A DNA stretch of 64,000 nucleotides from Cephalopachus bancanus (GCA_027257055.1 JAPVLO010000097.1:2480001-2544000); one strand, 5' to 3'; positions 10,907-20,565 are shown, counted from the first letter of the stretch. The notes: generated by a model not told the origin, from the letters alone. Numbers and translations are program-made.

Positions 10907-12050
10907 ATGAAGAGCCCCCAGAATGACTAGTCTCAAAATACAAACCCAGATATCAAGACATTAATAAAGAAATTAAAAAGAATTGAGGAGAGACAAGAAG
11001 AAAATAGGAAGGAGTTGATAACTGTTACAACAGCAGTAAATAATACTGTGAATGAAATAAATAACAAACTGATAAACTGGAAAGCAGAATTAGCCAAGCA
11101 GAAGAAAAAATCTCAGAGCTTGAGGAACAAGATATAGAACTAACCCAAACTGTTAAAAACATTTTAAAAACAGCTTAAAAAGGCAGAACAAAACCTTCAA
11201 GAGATGAGTGATTCCTTCAAGAGGCCAAACCTAAGAGTGATTGGACTTCCTGAGGCAGAAAAAGAGACAGAGAACATTCCATGAAATTATTCAAGAAAAC
11301 TTCCCTCATCTCATCAGTGATGTCACCATTCAAACACAAGAGATTCAGAGAACACCTGCAAGACAAAAAATTAGAAGACCAACTCTGAGGCACACAGTAA
11401 TTTGCCTAAACAAAGTAGGTATAAAAGAAAAATTCCAAAAAGCAGTAAGAGATAAAGGTCAGACTAACTACCAGGGAAGACCAATTAGAATAGCAGCAGA
11501 TTTATCTACAGAAATACTTCAGACTAGGAGAGCTTGGAGCCCAATCTTCAACGTTCTCAAAGATAATCAATCTCAACCAAGAATAACCTACCCAGCTAAA
11601 CTAAGCTTTATCAGTGAGGGAGAATTAAGATCTTTCCTAGATATTCAATCCCTAAGAAACTACGGTGCCTCTAGACCAGCTCTACAAGAAACACTTAAGA
11701 AAGTATTAGCCAGGCTCAGTGGCTCAGCCTGTAATCCCACGCTTTGGGAGCTTGAGGTGAGTGGATTGCCTGAGCCTGCAGGTTCGAGACCCACCTTGGC
11801 GAGACCTCATCTCTACAATAATTCAAAAAATTAGCCGGGTGTGATAGCGTGCACCTATAGTTCCAGCTACTTGGAAGGCTGAGGTGGAAGGACTGTCAGA
11901 GCCCAGCAGGTTGAGGCTGCAGTGGCTGGGAGCAGCCACTGTACTGCAGTCTGGGCGACAGAGTGAGACTCCAATTCCAAAAAAAAAAAAAAAGAAAGAA
12001 AATATTAAACACAGAAGAAAGGGAAAAAACAGCAACAACATTCTTCACAA
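10907..12050 (+). pseudogene. L1 ORF1 pseudogene, interrupted by Alu
   Basis: This is the remnant of the L1 RNA-binding protein ORF1p. The predicted start ATGAAGAGC matches the sibling copy at 53312. Codon 8 is TAG where the sibling has TGG. The downstream open part (11241-11834) is about one base out of phase with that start, implying a frameshift. Recognisable blocks are the coiled-coil region (10970-11200) and the RRM/C-terminal part, with residues such as ENFPHLISDVT, RTPARQ and YPAKLSF. The last ~42 codons of the open piece are Alu read-through, not L1. The L1 frame resumes after the Alu at 12008 (CACAGAAGAAAGGG). Non-functional. Confidence 0.85.
11709..11995 (+). mobile_element. Alu inserted in L1 ORF1, sense
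   Basis: A full-length dimeric Alu with an A-rich tail containing AAAG units. The flanking target duplication is AAGAAAGTATTA (11697-11708) and AAGAAAATATTA (11996-12007), 11 of 12 identical. The empty site is visible in the sibling L1 near 54113 (TTAAGATGGTATTAAAC), which confirms a clean insertion. It keeps GGCGAGACC in the left arm but with a shortened preceding segment. Confidence 0.95.
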
Positions 12051-12091
12051 TAGTGCAGGAAAAAGATTGAAAACACACAGGATAAATCAAC

Positions 12092-12283
12092 TCTCTGCAT
12101 AAGGAAGAGATTCTCACCTGAAACCAACCAGTCTGGCACCCTGATCTCAGACTTCAGCCTCTGGAACTTTGAGAAATAGGCTTCTGTGTTTTAGACGTCA
12201 CCTAGTATATGGAAATTTGTCATAGCAGCTCAAACTGACTAAGATACAGTGTCTGGACACAAATTGAATAAATATAATTCTCA
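12092..12283 (+). repeat. 192-bp direct duplicate of the MLT1 LTR end (copy A)
   Basis: This segment matches 17962-18153 over 192 bases without a gap, with 8 mismatches by eye (about 96% identity). The shared part covers the last ~155 bases of the MLT1 LTR and 37 bases beyond its 3' end, so it is not an independent LTR insertion. Copy A abuts the broken end of the L1 on its left and unrelated DNA on its right, so copy B, in its complete LTR context, is probably the source. Confidence 0.9.
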
Positions 12284-12349
12284 TATTTAGAAATGTAATC
12301 AAGATAATTTTCCAGTGCAATTTAAGTTTGCATTAAAGTAGCTAAAATA

Positions 12350-12700
12350 AGTAGAAGTAATAAAACTAATGCTGGCAAGATTTACTGGGGACACTAAAAT
12401 GTGGTTAACTCTTTTTGATGAGCAATTGAATACCATGCAACAAAAGCTATAACTGCTTACATTTTTGCTAGGCAAATTTCACTGTATGCATCAGAAATTG
12501 CTCAGAAGATATTTTCTTAAAAATATAATGTATTCAAAGATATTGTTGTACAGAATATTCTAAGATCGCAACAATTATATAGAAACATCTATGCATCCTG
12601 TGATACAGTAACATTCCTTGAATACTAAAGTTCACAATGAAAAAATAATAATTGTTTTATTTATTTACAATCTACAATGTAAACGGAATTGTACCAACCT
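12350..12700 (+). mobile_element. Possible old L1 ORF2/3' fragment
   Basis: Loose similarity to the late ORF2 region of old L1s, for example GCTGGCAAGATTTACTGG near 12371 and a TGTACAGAATATTCTAAGAT phrase near 12548. Very diverged; could be chance. Confidence 0.35.
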
Positions 12701-13012
12701 GGATTGGTGTCTGTGTTATCTCATGGCCAGACAGTTTTCAAAGTGCCTGTAATTAATACACACAGAAATAATAATATTACTATGACATTGGGATGTAATA
12801 ATTTTATTTTTCAAGATTACTCCTGAAAATGTAGTTGTACTCTTGTACCAGTTATCTCAGAAAAAAATCTGATGGAATGGATTTTGTGATGCCACTTGAT
12901 GAGAACCACTTAGGTGTATAACATATGCAATTTACTAAAACCAACTTAAATTCATGCTATGAATTAAGATGTGATGTACATTGTAAACGTGATATTTTAG
13001 CAGCATTGCTTG
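12701..13012. other. Anonymous AT-rich DNA
   Basis: Nothing recognised. Confidence 0.5.
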
Positions 13013-13024
13013 TGTTTTATTTCT

Positions 13025-13319
13025 TTTTTTTTTTTTTTTTTTTTTGAGTTGAAGTCTCACTCTGTCACCCAGACCGGAGTGCAGTGGCCGCTCCTGGCCA
13101 CCACAGCCTCTACCTGCTGGGCTCCTGTGATCCTTCCACCTCAGCCTTCCGAGTAGCCGGAATTACAGGCATGCGCTACCACGCCGGGCTGATTTTTTGA
13201 TTTATTGTAGAGATGAGGTCTCGCTGCCAAGGCGGGTCTCGAACCCGCAGGCTCAGGCAATCCACTCATCTCAGCCTCCCAAAGGCGTGGGATCACAGGC
13301 TGAGCCACCGAGTCCGGCT
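13025..13319 (-). mobile_element. Alu, antisense, subfamily A
   Basis: A full-length Alu with a 21-base T tract. An 11-bp target duplication GTTTTATTTCT is seen just before the T tract (about 13014-13024) and at 13320-13330. It carries the subfamily A diagnostics (AAAGGCGTGGG; GGTCTCGCTGCC on the plus strand). The right-arm end reads GAGTTGAAGTCTCACTCTG. Confidence 0.95.
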
Positions 13320-13330
13320 GTTTTATTTCT

Positions 13331-14642
13331 AAAAAGCTTCATGCAATGTAATGATAAAGTACTAAAGTAGCGAAGAAAGAATTTCTTCTGATAAATCAAA
13401 AGAGACGAGAATAGGGTTTCTGGAACAGATGCCTCCTGCCTCCTTCCCCCATGCCCTTGAGCAAAAGGGTTCAGTGGTCTGCCAATCTCCATCCAAAAAG
13501 GGGGCAGGGCTCATTATTGCACAGTTAGTGTGAGTAAAATAATATTTCTATCTTTTGTATCATGCGCTATATGCTACCCTATGATAAGACACCAAACTCA
13601 GGACAGGCAACACAATAACTTGATATAAAAGAGGAAGACAGGTAATGGTCAGATAGCATGTTCCTCTTAAACTGAATTCTTTAACACTTGTCAACACAGT
13701 TATAAGTATATTGACATGTTCATTTATGCCACATTAACATCTGTTGGCACGGTCCTCCAGAAAATAAAAATCAGCGTGAGGACCTAGGTGATTGCATGTG
13801 ACAAGCAGCAAATATTTGTCAGCTTTAGTCATTGTCTTTTGAAGTTGTATTTATTTTGCTGTGTTGAAGTAAAGCATCAAATTCACTCAGGGGATTGTGT
13901 ATTTTTGTAGAAACTTTATTTCCAATTAAGATAAAAATCAATTTTGACTTGAATTGTACAGTAAGATGACAAAAATTAGAAGTTCAATGGACATTTCATT
14001 CAAATGAAGAAAGCCCAAGGGATTTGTTTTAATTTCATCATTCTCATTTACCTAGTAATTCCTGTGGTATATGGTATCACGTGATCTCTACCCTTCTACA
14101 CTTATGCGTTCTATTATCAGAGCTGAAATGGGAGAACTGATGGCTTATGTTTTAGGCTCTATACTGTCACAGAAATGATCTGTTTGTTTCTATTCTTAGA
14201 ATAGTCTAAATAAAATATTCTTTAATTGACCAAGTAACAATGTCAATGGAATGGAAGTTACTTGGAGTTATAATGCAAAGCCATTTGGTTTCATTTGTTG
14301 GTTTGTGTTTCTAATTCTTTGTTAGCATAGGTAGTTTTTTACTGAGAAACTGGATATACTTACTTTTGTGTCCTCACACCTGCAACTTGGAGTAAACAGA
14401 CCTAGACTGAGCCAAGCGTGGTATTACCAAGCATGGTAGATTACTGTACAATATTCTACTAACTTATTTTGCTCAACATATTTTTAACCCACATCATTCA
14501 TTGTGGGAAATCTATAATTGTTCATTTAAAAACATTTCCAGACATTGACTGATGACTTCTGGAATTTACTTTACCTAGGTAACTGAAGAACTATTTGATG
14601 AGCAACAGGAAGAATGTTTGGCATGCTGTGTAGTGAAAAAAG
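13331..14642. other. Anonymous DNA between two Alus
   Basis: No gene or clear repeat. An open frame at 13271-13492 on the minus strand starts in the Alu and has no motif. Confidence 0.5.
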
Positions 14643-14652
14643 AAATGATGCA

Positions 14653-14934
14653 CAGCCGGGCTCGGAGGCTCAGCCTGTAATCCCGCGCCTTTGGGAGGCT
14701 GAGGTGAGTGGATTGCCTGAGCCGGCGGGTTCGAGATCCACCTGGGCAGCGAGACCTCATCTCTACAATAAATCAAAAAATCAGCCAGAAGTGGTAGTGC
14801 GTGCCTGTAATTCCGGCTACTCGGAAGGCTGAGGCGGAAGATCGCCGGAGCTCAGCAGGTCGAGGCTGCGGTGGCCGGGAGCGGCCACTGCACTCCAGTC
14901 TGGGCAACAGAGTGAGACTCCAACTCAAAAAAAA
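14653..14934 (+). mobile_element. Alu, sense, subfamily A
   Basis: A full-length Alu. The 10-bp target duplication AAATGATGCA lies at 14643-14652 and 14935-14944. Left arm with CCCGCGCCTTTGGG and CTGGGCAGCGAGACC; linker AAATCAAAAAATCAGCC; right arm ending GACTCCAACTC plus a short A tail. The B-box-like GGTTCGAGATCC and A-box region of a Pol III promoter are visible in the left arm. Confidence 0.95.
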
Positions 14935-15102
14935 AAATGATGCAAATAAAAGCTAGATGTGGTTTCTACAGGAAGTAATTGAGATAAAGATCATACATTG
15001 ATAGAATTCAGTGAAAATATTTTCACTGTTTTTGGAATTGAGTAATTAAATTAAGCACTCTTCTCAGCAAGAGAGTGCCTGGTTTTTTAAAAAATAAATT
15101 CA

Positions 15103-15405
15103 GCTGGGCTCAGTGACTCAGCCTGTAATCCCAGCGCTTTGGGAGGCTGAGGTGAGTGGATTGCCTGAGCCCGCGGGTTCGAGATCCGCCTAGGCAACTT
15201 GGCGAGACCTCATCTCTACAATAAGTCAAAAATTAGCCGGTCGTGGTAGCACGTGCCTATAGTTCCAGCTACTTGGAAGGCTGAGGCGGAGGGATCGCCG
15301 GAGCCCAGCAGGTCGAGGCTGCGGTGGCCGGGAGCGGCCACTGCACTCCAATCTGGGTGACAGAGTGAGACTCCAACTCAAAAAATAAAAATAAAAAATA
15401 AAAAA
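15103..15405 (+). mobile_element. Alu, sense, subfamily B
   Basis: A full-length Alu with a tail of A-rich TAAAAA units. Probable target duplication AAATTCA (15096-15102 and 15406-15412), which may extend further left into the A-rich sequence. It shows the subfamily B state: CCCAGCGCTTTGGG and GGCAACTTGGCGAGACC, the latter 6 bases longer than in the A copies. It lies only about 160 bp from the preceding Alu in the same orientation. Confidence 0.93.
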
Positions 15406-15412
15406 AAATTCA

Positions 15413-15929
15413 ACTTGCTAAGCTCCAGTGAGTTACATCTACATGCAGGGAAAAGTTTTTTTTTCATTTTAGAAGCCATTGTCCTATCTCCACATGAAGG
15501 TGCTTATTTTGATATTTATTTATATACAGTACTGGGGACAAAATGGACAAATCCACGTGCAATAAATCACTGACTTTCAATTATAGATGCTTGGATTTTT
15601 TTTAATGAATATTTCAAAAATATAGAAAATAGTCCCTATTATTTTTAATTCTTATTATGTAGTTTTCTTGGGTTCTAGAGTTCTGCCTGAGTTGCATAAC
15701 TATTTTTAAAAATAGTAAACTCATAATCTTTAGAGTAGTGACTGACTCAGTTGAAATAAAGTGCAGAAAGCTGTGAACTAATCAAGATGTCAAGTAAAAA
15801 TGCATCTACTGAGTCAGTGACCCTTCCATCTCTCTGTGTGTCTATTTATCTATCTCATCTATCTGCATCTCTCTATGATACATACATATGCACATACATA
15901 TATACATGGAACCATCATAAATTAACTTT
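15413..15929. other. Anonymous DNA with short ATCT/CATA repeats
   Basis: A degenerate ATCT/CATA microsatellite lies near 15840-15905. Otherwise nothing is recognised. Confidence 0.5.
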
Positions 15930-15946
15930 GAAAGTAAATATTATTA

Positions 15947-16247
15947 TTATTTTTTATTTTTTATTTTTTGAGTTGGAGTCTCACTCTGTTTCCCAGACTG
16001 GAGTGCAGTGGCCGCTCCCGGTCACCGCAGCCTCGACCTGCTGGGCTCCGGCGATCCTTCCGCCTCAGCCTTCCAAGTAGCCGGAACTACAGGCGTGCGC
16101 TACCACGCCCGGCTAATTTTTGATTTATTGTAGAGATGCGGTCTCGCCAAGTTGCCCAGGCGGGTCTCGAACCCGCGGGCTCAGGCAATCCACTCACCTC
16201 AGCCTCCCAAAGTGCTGGGATTACAGGCTGAGCCACCAAGCCCGGCC
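15947..16247 (-). mobile_element. Alu, antisense, subfamily B, inserted at the edge of a MIR
   Basis: A full-length Alu with a T-rich tail of ATTTTTT units on the plus strand. It is flanked by an exact 17-bp target duplication starting GAAAGTAAATATT (15930-15946 and 16248-16264). Subfamily B diagnostics are present: GGTCTCGCCAAGTTGCCC and AAAGTGCTGGGATT. The right flank continues directly into MIR sequence. Confidence 0.95.
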
Positions 16248-16327
16248 GAAAGTAAATATTATTAACAGTCTCATTCCATAGATAAGAAAGTCAAGGTTAA
16301 GCAGAGTTAAATAACATGACCTAGGTA

Positions 16328-16373
<46 letters not shown>

Positions 16374-16475
16374 TGTATTGAACTAAAAAATAGAGAAAAA
16401 ACAATTTGAACCTAGGTTGTCCAACTCCAGAGCCCTGCTCTAGAATCAGTATACTGTCTGGAAAGTCCCTTCTCT
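16248..16475 (-). mobile_element. MIR SINE, antisense, carrying a (TAA)n expansion
   Basis: Antisense MIR landmarks occur in order: AGATAAGAAAGTCAAGG (MIR GATGAGGAAACTGAGG), AGTTAAATAACATGACC, then, after the microsatellite, TTTGAACCTAGG...CTCCAGAGCCCTGCTCT and ATACTG. The element is old and diverged. The (TAA)n run at 16327-16372 replaces the middle part. Confidence 0.75.
16327..16372. repeat. (TAA)n microsatellite, about 15 units
   Basis: A nearly perfect TAA/ATA run inside a MIR. It explains the tyrosine-rich minus-strand open frame there. Confidence 0.95.
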
Positions 16476-16986
16476 TCTTAAGAAGAAAAGATGTTGCAAT
16501 TTTACAAATAATGAGGATCACTATTAGAGGTGTTTGAGAGCCACTGACAATGTACTATTTACTGTCTTAGCTGAGGAGCATTATGTTGGTACTAGTCCTG
16601 TTTTCTGGATTTTTAAAATGTGTTTACTATATATACATATAAATATATAAAATATATGTCATTTTAACATATGTATCAATAATTATTGTATATAGCAACT
16701 GTGATTATGCAATGAAAGTCAATGACTTTTGAATCATTTTAAATAATGAGAAAAATTTTTATTTTTATTTATTTATTTGATTGCATCTTAAATGGAACAA
16801 GATATTTTTAAAGACAACTAAACTGCCTCTATATTTATGGATACTTGTGTACTAAAACATATTTCTATTTTTCAATAGCATGGAACACATATAAGTGTAA
16901 CATACAGAGTTAGAAAGCACTTCTTTCCCAAGAAGATGTGGGTTTCTTTGCATTGAGAAACATACTGAATTCATTCAGAAATATAC
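16476..16986. other. Anonymous AT-rich DNA
   Basis: Nothing recognised. A short TATT/TTTA-rich run lies at 16756-16780. Confidence 0.5.
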
Positions 16987-17052
16987 TGTGCTTTGCACAG
17001 TGCAATGGACTCAATATTTTCCCCCAAAATGTGTTTAAACCCTTTTCCACAA

Positions 17053-17807
17053 TGAAGAAGTATTTGTTAGAGAGTAGAAAGGAAGAAAACAGATAGCCCA
17101 ACAGATTAGGGAAGGTCCCCAGTAAAAATTTCAGCTGCAAGCCCCATGGACTGGAGTGAGAACACCCATTTCCAGGTCCATGGACTTCCCCTTTTGTGCT
17201 TCTTCATTGGCACTTTTCAACCCTCCTCTGATTGGTTCATTTTCAATCCCACACCATGGTGCTTCTCTCTGATTGGTGCTATCACCAACCAATCAGCACA
17301 CTCTCACGACTTTATAAAACCCTGATTGCAGAGGCATCATCAGCAACCAATTTTGGGGTCCCCTTCAGCTGCAGGAACTTTCTTATCTTCTAATAAATTT
17401 AGACTCACTCTCTGGTATCCTTGTTCCTCATTTTTCTTGGGCATGAGAAAAAAACCTGGAACAGCTGAACTAGAGAAGGAGAAGCGGCACTTCCTGTACT
17501 AGAAGACCTGGACCTGCTGAGCTGGGAGAGTTTCAACACTCTTTGGTGGCCTAGCTTGCCGGCCCACCAAACTAACAGAGCTGTAAACACTTCTTGGGGC
17601 TCAGCTTACTGATCCTCAAACTATGAGAACTGTAACACTTCTTGGGACTCCCCAGCTATTGGAATCCCTGAGTTCTCAGGTGCCATTATGTACCCCTATC
17701 CAGATGCCATTGTGTCCTCAACCTCCATGTGGATTTCAGGCTGGCACTGGAAATTGCAGCATTCTTTGGGGGCCCCGCTGGCCAACTCATGGGACAAAAC
17801 AAACTGC
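17053..17807 (+). mobile_element. Solo LTR of an ERV1-type endogenous retrovirus nested in MLT1
   Basis: LTR-like promoter architecture is visible: CCAAT motifs in both orientations (ATTGGTTC about 17231, ATTGGTGC about 17271, ACCAATCAGC about 17288), a TATA-like TTTATAAAA at 17311-17319, and a polyadenylation signal AATAAA at 17392-17397 followed by a GT/CT-rich stretch (17410-17440). After that lies a U5-like region built from ~50-bp imperfect repeats. No gag, pol or env is present, so it is a solo LTR, possibly with some leader sequence. Both ends are inferred from where the MLT1 match breaks; I could not settle a target duplication. Overall organisation resembles ERV1 LTRs with tandem repeats after the polyA signal. 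Confidence 0.75.
17526..17670 (+). repeat. Three tandem ~50-bp units in the U5-like part of the LTR
   Basis: Units start at about 17526, 17578 and 17625. Each carries a core like ACACTTCTTGGGGCTCAGCT followed by a CCTCAAAC-like end. A fourth, separated unit lies at about 17749-17795 (GCAGCATTCTTTGGGGGCCC). The spacing of about 47-52 bases suggests amplification within the LTR. Confidence 0.7.
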
Positions 17808-17961
17808 ATCATTTGGAAGCAGGAACTTTGAAAGAAAACTAGGATTAGATGAGGTCATGAAGGTAGAGCTCTCATGAATGGGATTAGTGTTCTGATAAAA
17901 GCCCAAAGAGAGCTTACTTGCCTTCACCCTCCACCGTGTGACAATACAAAGAGAAACCATA

Positions 17962-18153
17962 TCTCTGCATAAGGAAGAGATTCTCTCCTGAAACCAACCA
18001 ATCTGGCACCCTGATCTCAGACTTCAGCCTCTGGAACTTTGGGAAATAGGCTTCTGTGTTTTAGAAGTCACCTAGTCTATGGAAATTTGTCATAGCAGCT
18101 AAAACTGACTAAGACACAGTGTCTGGACATAAATTGAATAAATATAATTCTCA
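17962..18153 (+). repeat. 192-bp direct duplicate, copy B (probable source)
   Basis: Partner of 12092-12283 (8 mismatches in 192 bases, no gaps). It spans the end of the MLT1 LTR and 37 bp past it. Copy B lies in an intact LTR context, so it is likely the original. Confidence 0.9.
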
Positions 18154-18299
18154 AGTTTGCATGGGTTTAAGGACATAAGACTTCTCTGTGGCTTCTACTT
18201 TTTTTATATTCAACATTTGTGAGGGTGATTAAATTTATTTTTCTGATTTCTAACTTACATTTTATTAATAATGATATTTTAAGTAATAATTATTAGAAT

Positions 18300-18505
18300 A
18301 ATAACAGTAATTACTGTAGCTAAGATTTACTGAGAGTTCACTAAAGCAAGTATTTATTAAGTACTTTATATACTAGCTCATTTATATCGCCTAATAACCC
18401 TTCAAAATGTATACTGCTATTGTGACTATTTTACAGTAGAGAAGTTCACGTTACAATTGTCCAGAATCACATAGCTCATACTTAATGGAACTGATTTTTT
18501 ACTCA
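18300..18505 (-). mobile_element. MIR SINE, antisense
   Basis: The antisense MIR pattern is visible: TTTACTGAGAGTTCACT, then TACTAGCTCATTTATATC, GACTATTTTACAGTAGAGAAG and CCAGAATCACATAGCTCATA, matching the order of a reversed MIR (ordered remnants of ACTCATTTAATCC, CCATTTTACAGATGAGG, AGGTCACACAGCTA). Confidence 0.7.
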
Positions 18506-19184
18506 AATGCCTTTTTCACCACTTTTCTTGCAGGCTCATTTTTTAAGGATTGCGTTTTTCAATGGAAGGATTCAAGATTATGTTCCACAAGCTCATGTGT
18601 TTAAAATGTATTGAAGCATTCATTTGGATGCTTATATTCTAGTGTAAAAATAAAATGGTATTTAAATATTTTCTCAAAAGAGAAAGGAACATGAAAGATG
18701 AGGACTACATGTATATTTGTCATAAGAAGTCTTCAGCAATGGTCTTAATGAAACAATTACCCGGTGGATCTGTTACTCAGTTAAATGCAGCTTACTATAG
18801 TGATAATTACGTTATTTTAAGTTAAATTATATAATGTGCAAGTATTGCTTTATTTATACCATTACAACCACTGGAAGAAAATACAGCATAATTAAATAAA
18901 AATTAAAATAATTATAAATATATTTGAATTAAAGTCACATACCCCAAATTGGTAATTTCATCCAATCTTTATGTTTTTTAATACATATAGAGCTTAGTTT
19001 GGGTTTCCTCAGAAGCTAATCATAATATGAAGATTCAGTACAAGTAGTTTATTTTGGGGATAACCCCAGACACAATAGTGTAAAAATAGGCATGTACAAC
19101 TTTTTATTACTGATAGATCTGGCATTGAATATCAGTCTATTATAAGCTGTAGATTTTATTATGATGTGATGTCTGTTTCTTCTT
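18506..19184. other. Anonymous AT-rich DNA
   Basis: Nothing recognised apart from a T/C-rich run (TTC units) at 19180-19198 that leads into the next Alu tail. Confidence 0.5.
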
Positions 19185-19475
19185 CTTCTTCTTTTTTTAC
19201 TTGGAGTCTCACTTTGTCGTCCAGGCTGAAGTGCAGTGGCACATTCAGAGCCACCCCAGCGTTAACCTGCTGTGCTCCAGCAATCCTTCCGCCTCAGCCT
19301 TCCAAATAGCTGGAACTACAGGTACACGCTACCATGCCCAGCTAATTTTTTATTTATTGTAGAGATGAGGTCTCAACAAGTTGCCCAGACTAATCTTGAA
19401 CCTATGGGCTCAGGCAATCCATTCACCTCGGTCTCCCAAAGTGCTGGGATTACAGGCTGAACCACTGAGCCCAGT
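19185..19475 (-). mobile_element. Older Alu, antisense
   Basis: A dimeric Alu with more substitutions than its neighbours. The left arm is in the longer state (TCTCAACAAGTTGCCCAG). Probable target duplication TGTGATGTC at 19165-19173 and 19476-19484, with a TTC-rich tail between the first copy and the Alu body. It is closest to subfamily B, consistent with B being ancestral. Confidence 0.9.
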
Positions 19476-19485
19476 TGTGATGTCA

Positions 19486-20454
19486 ATTTCGAATGGAGAT
19501 TTGGAGGGACTAGAATATACTGAGCTGGAATTAGAACTCTTTCCATCTCTACTACCTCTGTCTCTTGATATTTCTACTGCATTTTCTTTCCTCCTGACAT
19601 TCATAATGTTTTGCCTTCTATCAATATTTCATAATTTATTTAACTCTGCTTAGTAACTTCATAGCTGCACTAAAGATAGAGTAAAATACTGTCAAGAAAA
19701 TGTAATGAATTCTTTTAAGAAGAAGAACGTAAATACCAAAAGTGATTTATAATGGATAGGGAAAATATCTGGCAAATCTGGATTTCTTTCATGTCCTTAG
19801 AATAAGTAGGGATTTTTGTTTGTTTTAAGTGATAGGAACAAACACAAATTGATGGGGACTGAGAAGTAAAGCAGAGATAAGGAGCAGTAATACCCTTACA
19901 AGAAACTTATCTTTAAAGATAAGGAGATATTTCTGAAAATAATTTTTATTGCATGCATTTTTTTAATAAAATAAAACGAATCCTTGTTTACTGCAGACTT
20001 CTGAAAATCCAAATGGTTTTTGGTCTCTATAAGGATTTTTTTTTAACTCTGTAAAAATGGAATGGGATGATTTATTAGCAAGTGAATTCTCTGATAATTC
20101 TAATGATTTTTTACATCAATTTTTTTTCTAATTGTGAGGCAACATCCTACTATACTGTTTGTCTTGGATTATTTAGCTATATGTAAATTAATCTGGGTCT
20201 GTACTCAAGCACTCCTAGTTTGTGTTCCAAAAAAAATTTAATTGTTTATATTCTTTCTATACAGTATGTGAGAGAAACATCACATTTTTTCTAACTATAT
20301 AAAGGATTAAAGATGTACTCTTAGAATTACTACTAAGTAATATTTTAAGAAAAAAATAGTAAAGTTTGTATAACAAAGAAAAGAAAACAAGTAAAAAGAA
20401 AACATGTAGACTTTTTTTTAAGGGTTTCTTTTGTTTGCAGATTAAAATTTAAAA
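19486..20454. other. Anonymous AT-rich DNA
   Basis: Nothing recognised. Small open frames here carry no motif. Confidence 0.5.
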
Positions 20455-20565
20455 GTGTGCATATCATGAACTTCTGTCAGTACTCTACTTACATTTTAGG
20501 TCTGTTACAAAGTTTAAAACTTTGTACTAGGAATTTAGTCCCAAATTCTGTAGTATTTTGGGTTT
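20455..20565 (+). repeat. ~110-bp local repeat, copy 1
   Basis: Starts GTGTGCATATCATGAACTTC and ends CCAAATTCTGTAGTATTTTG. A diverged direct copy lies at about 20999-21110. I do not recognise the sequence as a known interspersed family. Confidence 0.75.

Larger units (their letters stand above)
9572..12091 (+). mobile_element. L1 with long 5' UTR and broken ORF1; no ORF2
   Basis: The element begins at the first L1-like bases (AAGCGGAGCTTAAGATGGCA, 9578-9597). It has about 1.33 kb of relatively GC-rich 5' UTR, then an ORF1 starting at ATG 10907 by alignment with the sibling ORF1 at 53312. ORF1 carries an early nonsense codon and at least one frameshift, and is interrupted by an Alu at 11709-11995. 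L1 sequence stops abruptly at about 12091, in the ORF1/ORF2 spacer, where it meets a 192-bp segment duplicated from the MLT1 LTR at 17962. ORF2 and the 3' UTR are absent, so the 3' end was lost by deletion or rearrangement rather than by normal 5' truncation. Confidence 0.85.
16987..18116 (+). mobile_element. MLT1-type MaLR LTR, split by a nested LTR
   Basis: The left part (16987-about 17052) resembles the MLT1 start: GCAATGGACTC, then CCCCCAAAATGTG and TTTAAACCC. The LTR resumes at about 17808 (ATTTGGAAGCAGGAACTTTG), then GGATTAGATGAGGTCATGAAGG, CATGAATGGGATTAGTG, GATCTCAGACTTCAGCC, and ends in the typical GACTAAGACA at 18116. Between the two parts sits an ERV1-type LTR. MLT1 is a non-coding solo LTR of the ERVL-MaLR group. 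The last ~155 bases recur at 12092. Confidence 0.88.

Noticed and set aside
14720..14745. GGTTCGAGATCC resembling a tRNA T-arm
   Set aside because: It is the Pol III B box in the Alu left arm; no acceptor or anticodon stem around it.
16321..16521. Polytyrosine-rich minus-strand frame
   Set aside because: Translation of the (TAA)n microsatellite.
17053..17807. A protein-coding provirus
   Set aside because: Only LTR-like sequence; no gag, pol or env remnants between here and the MLT1 right half.
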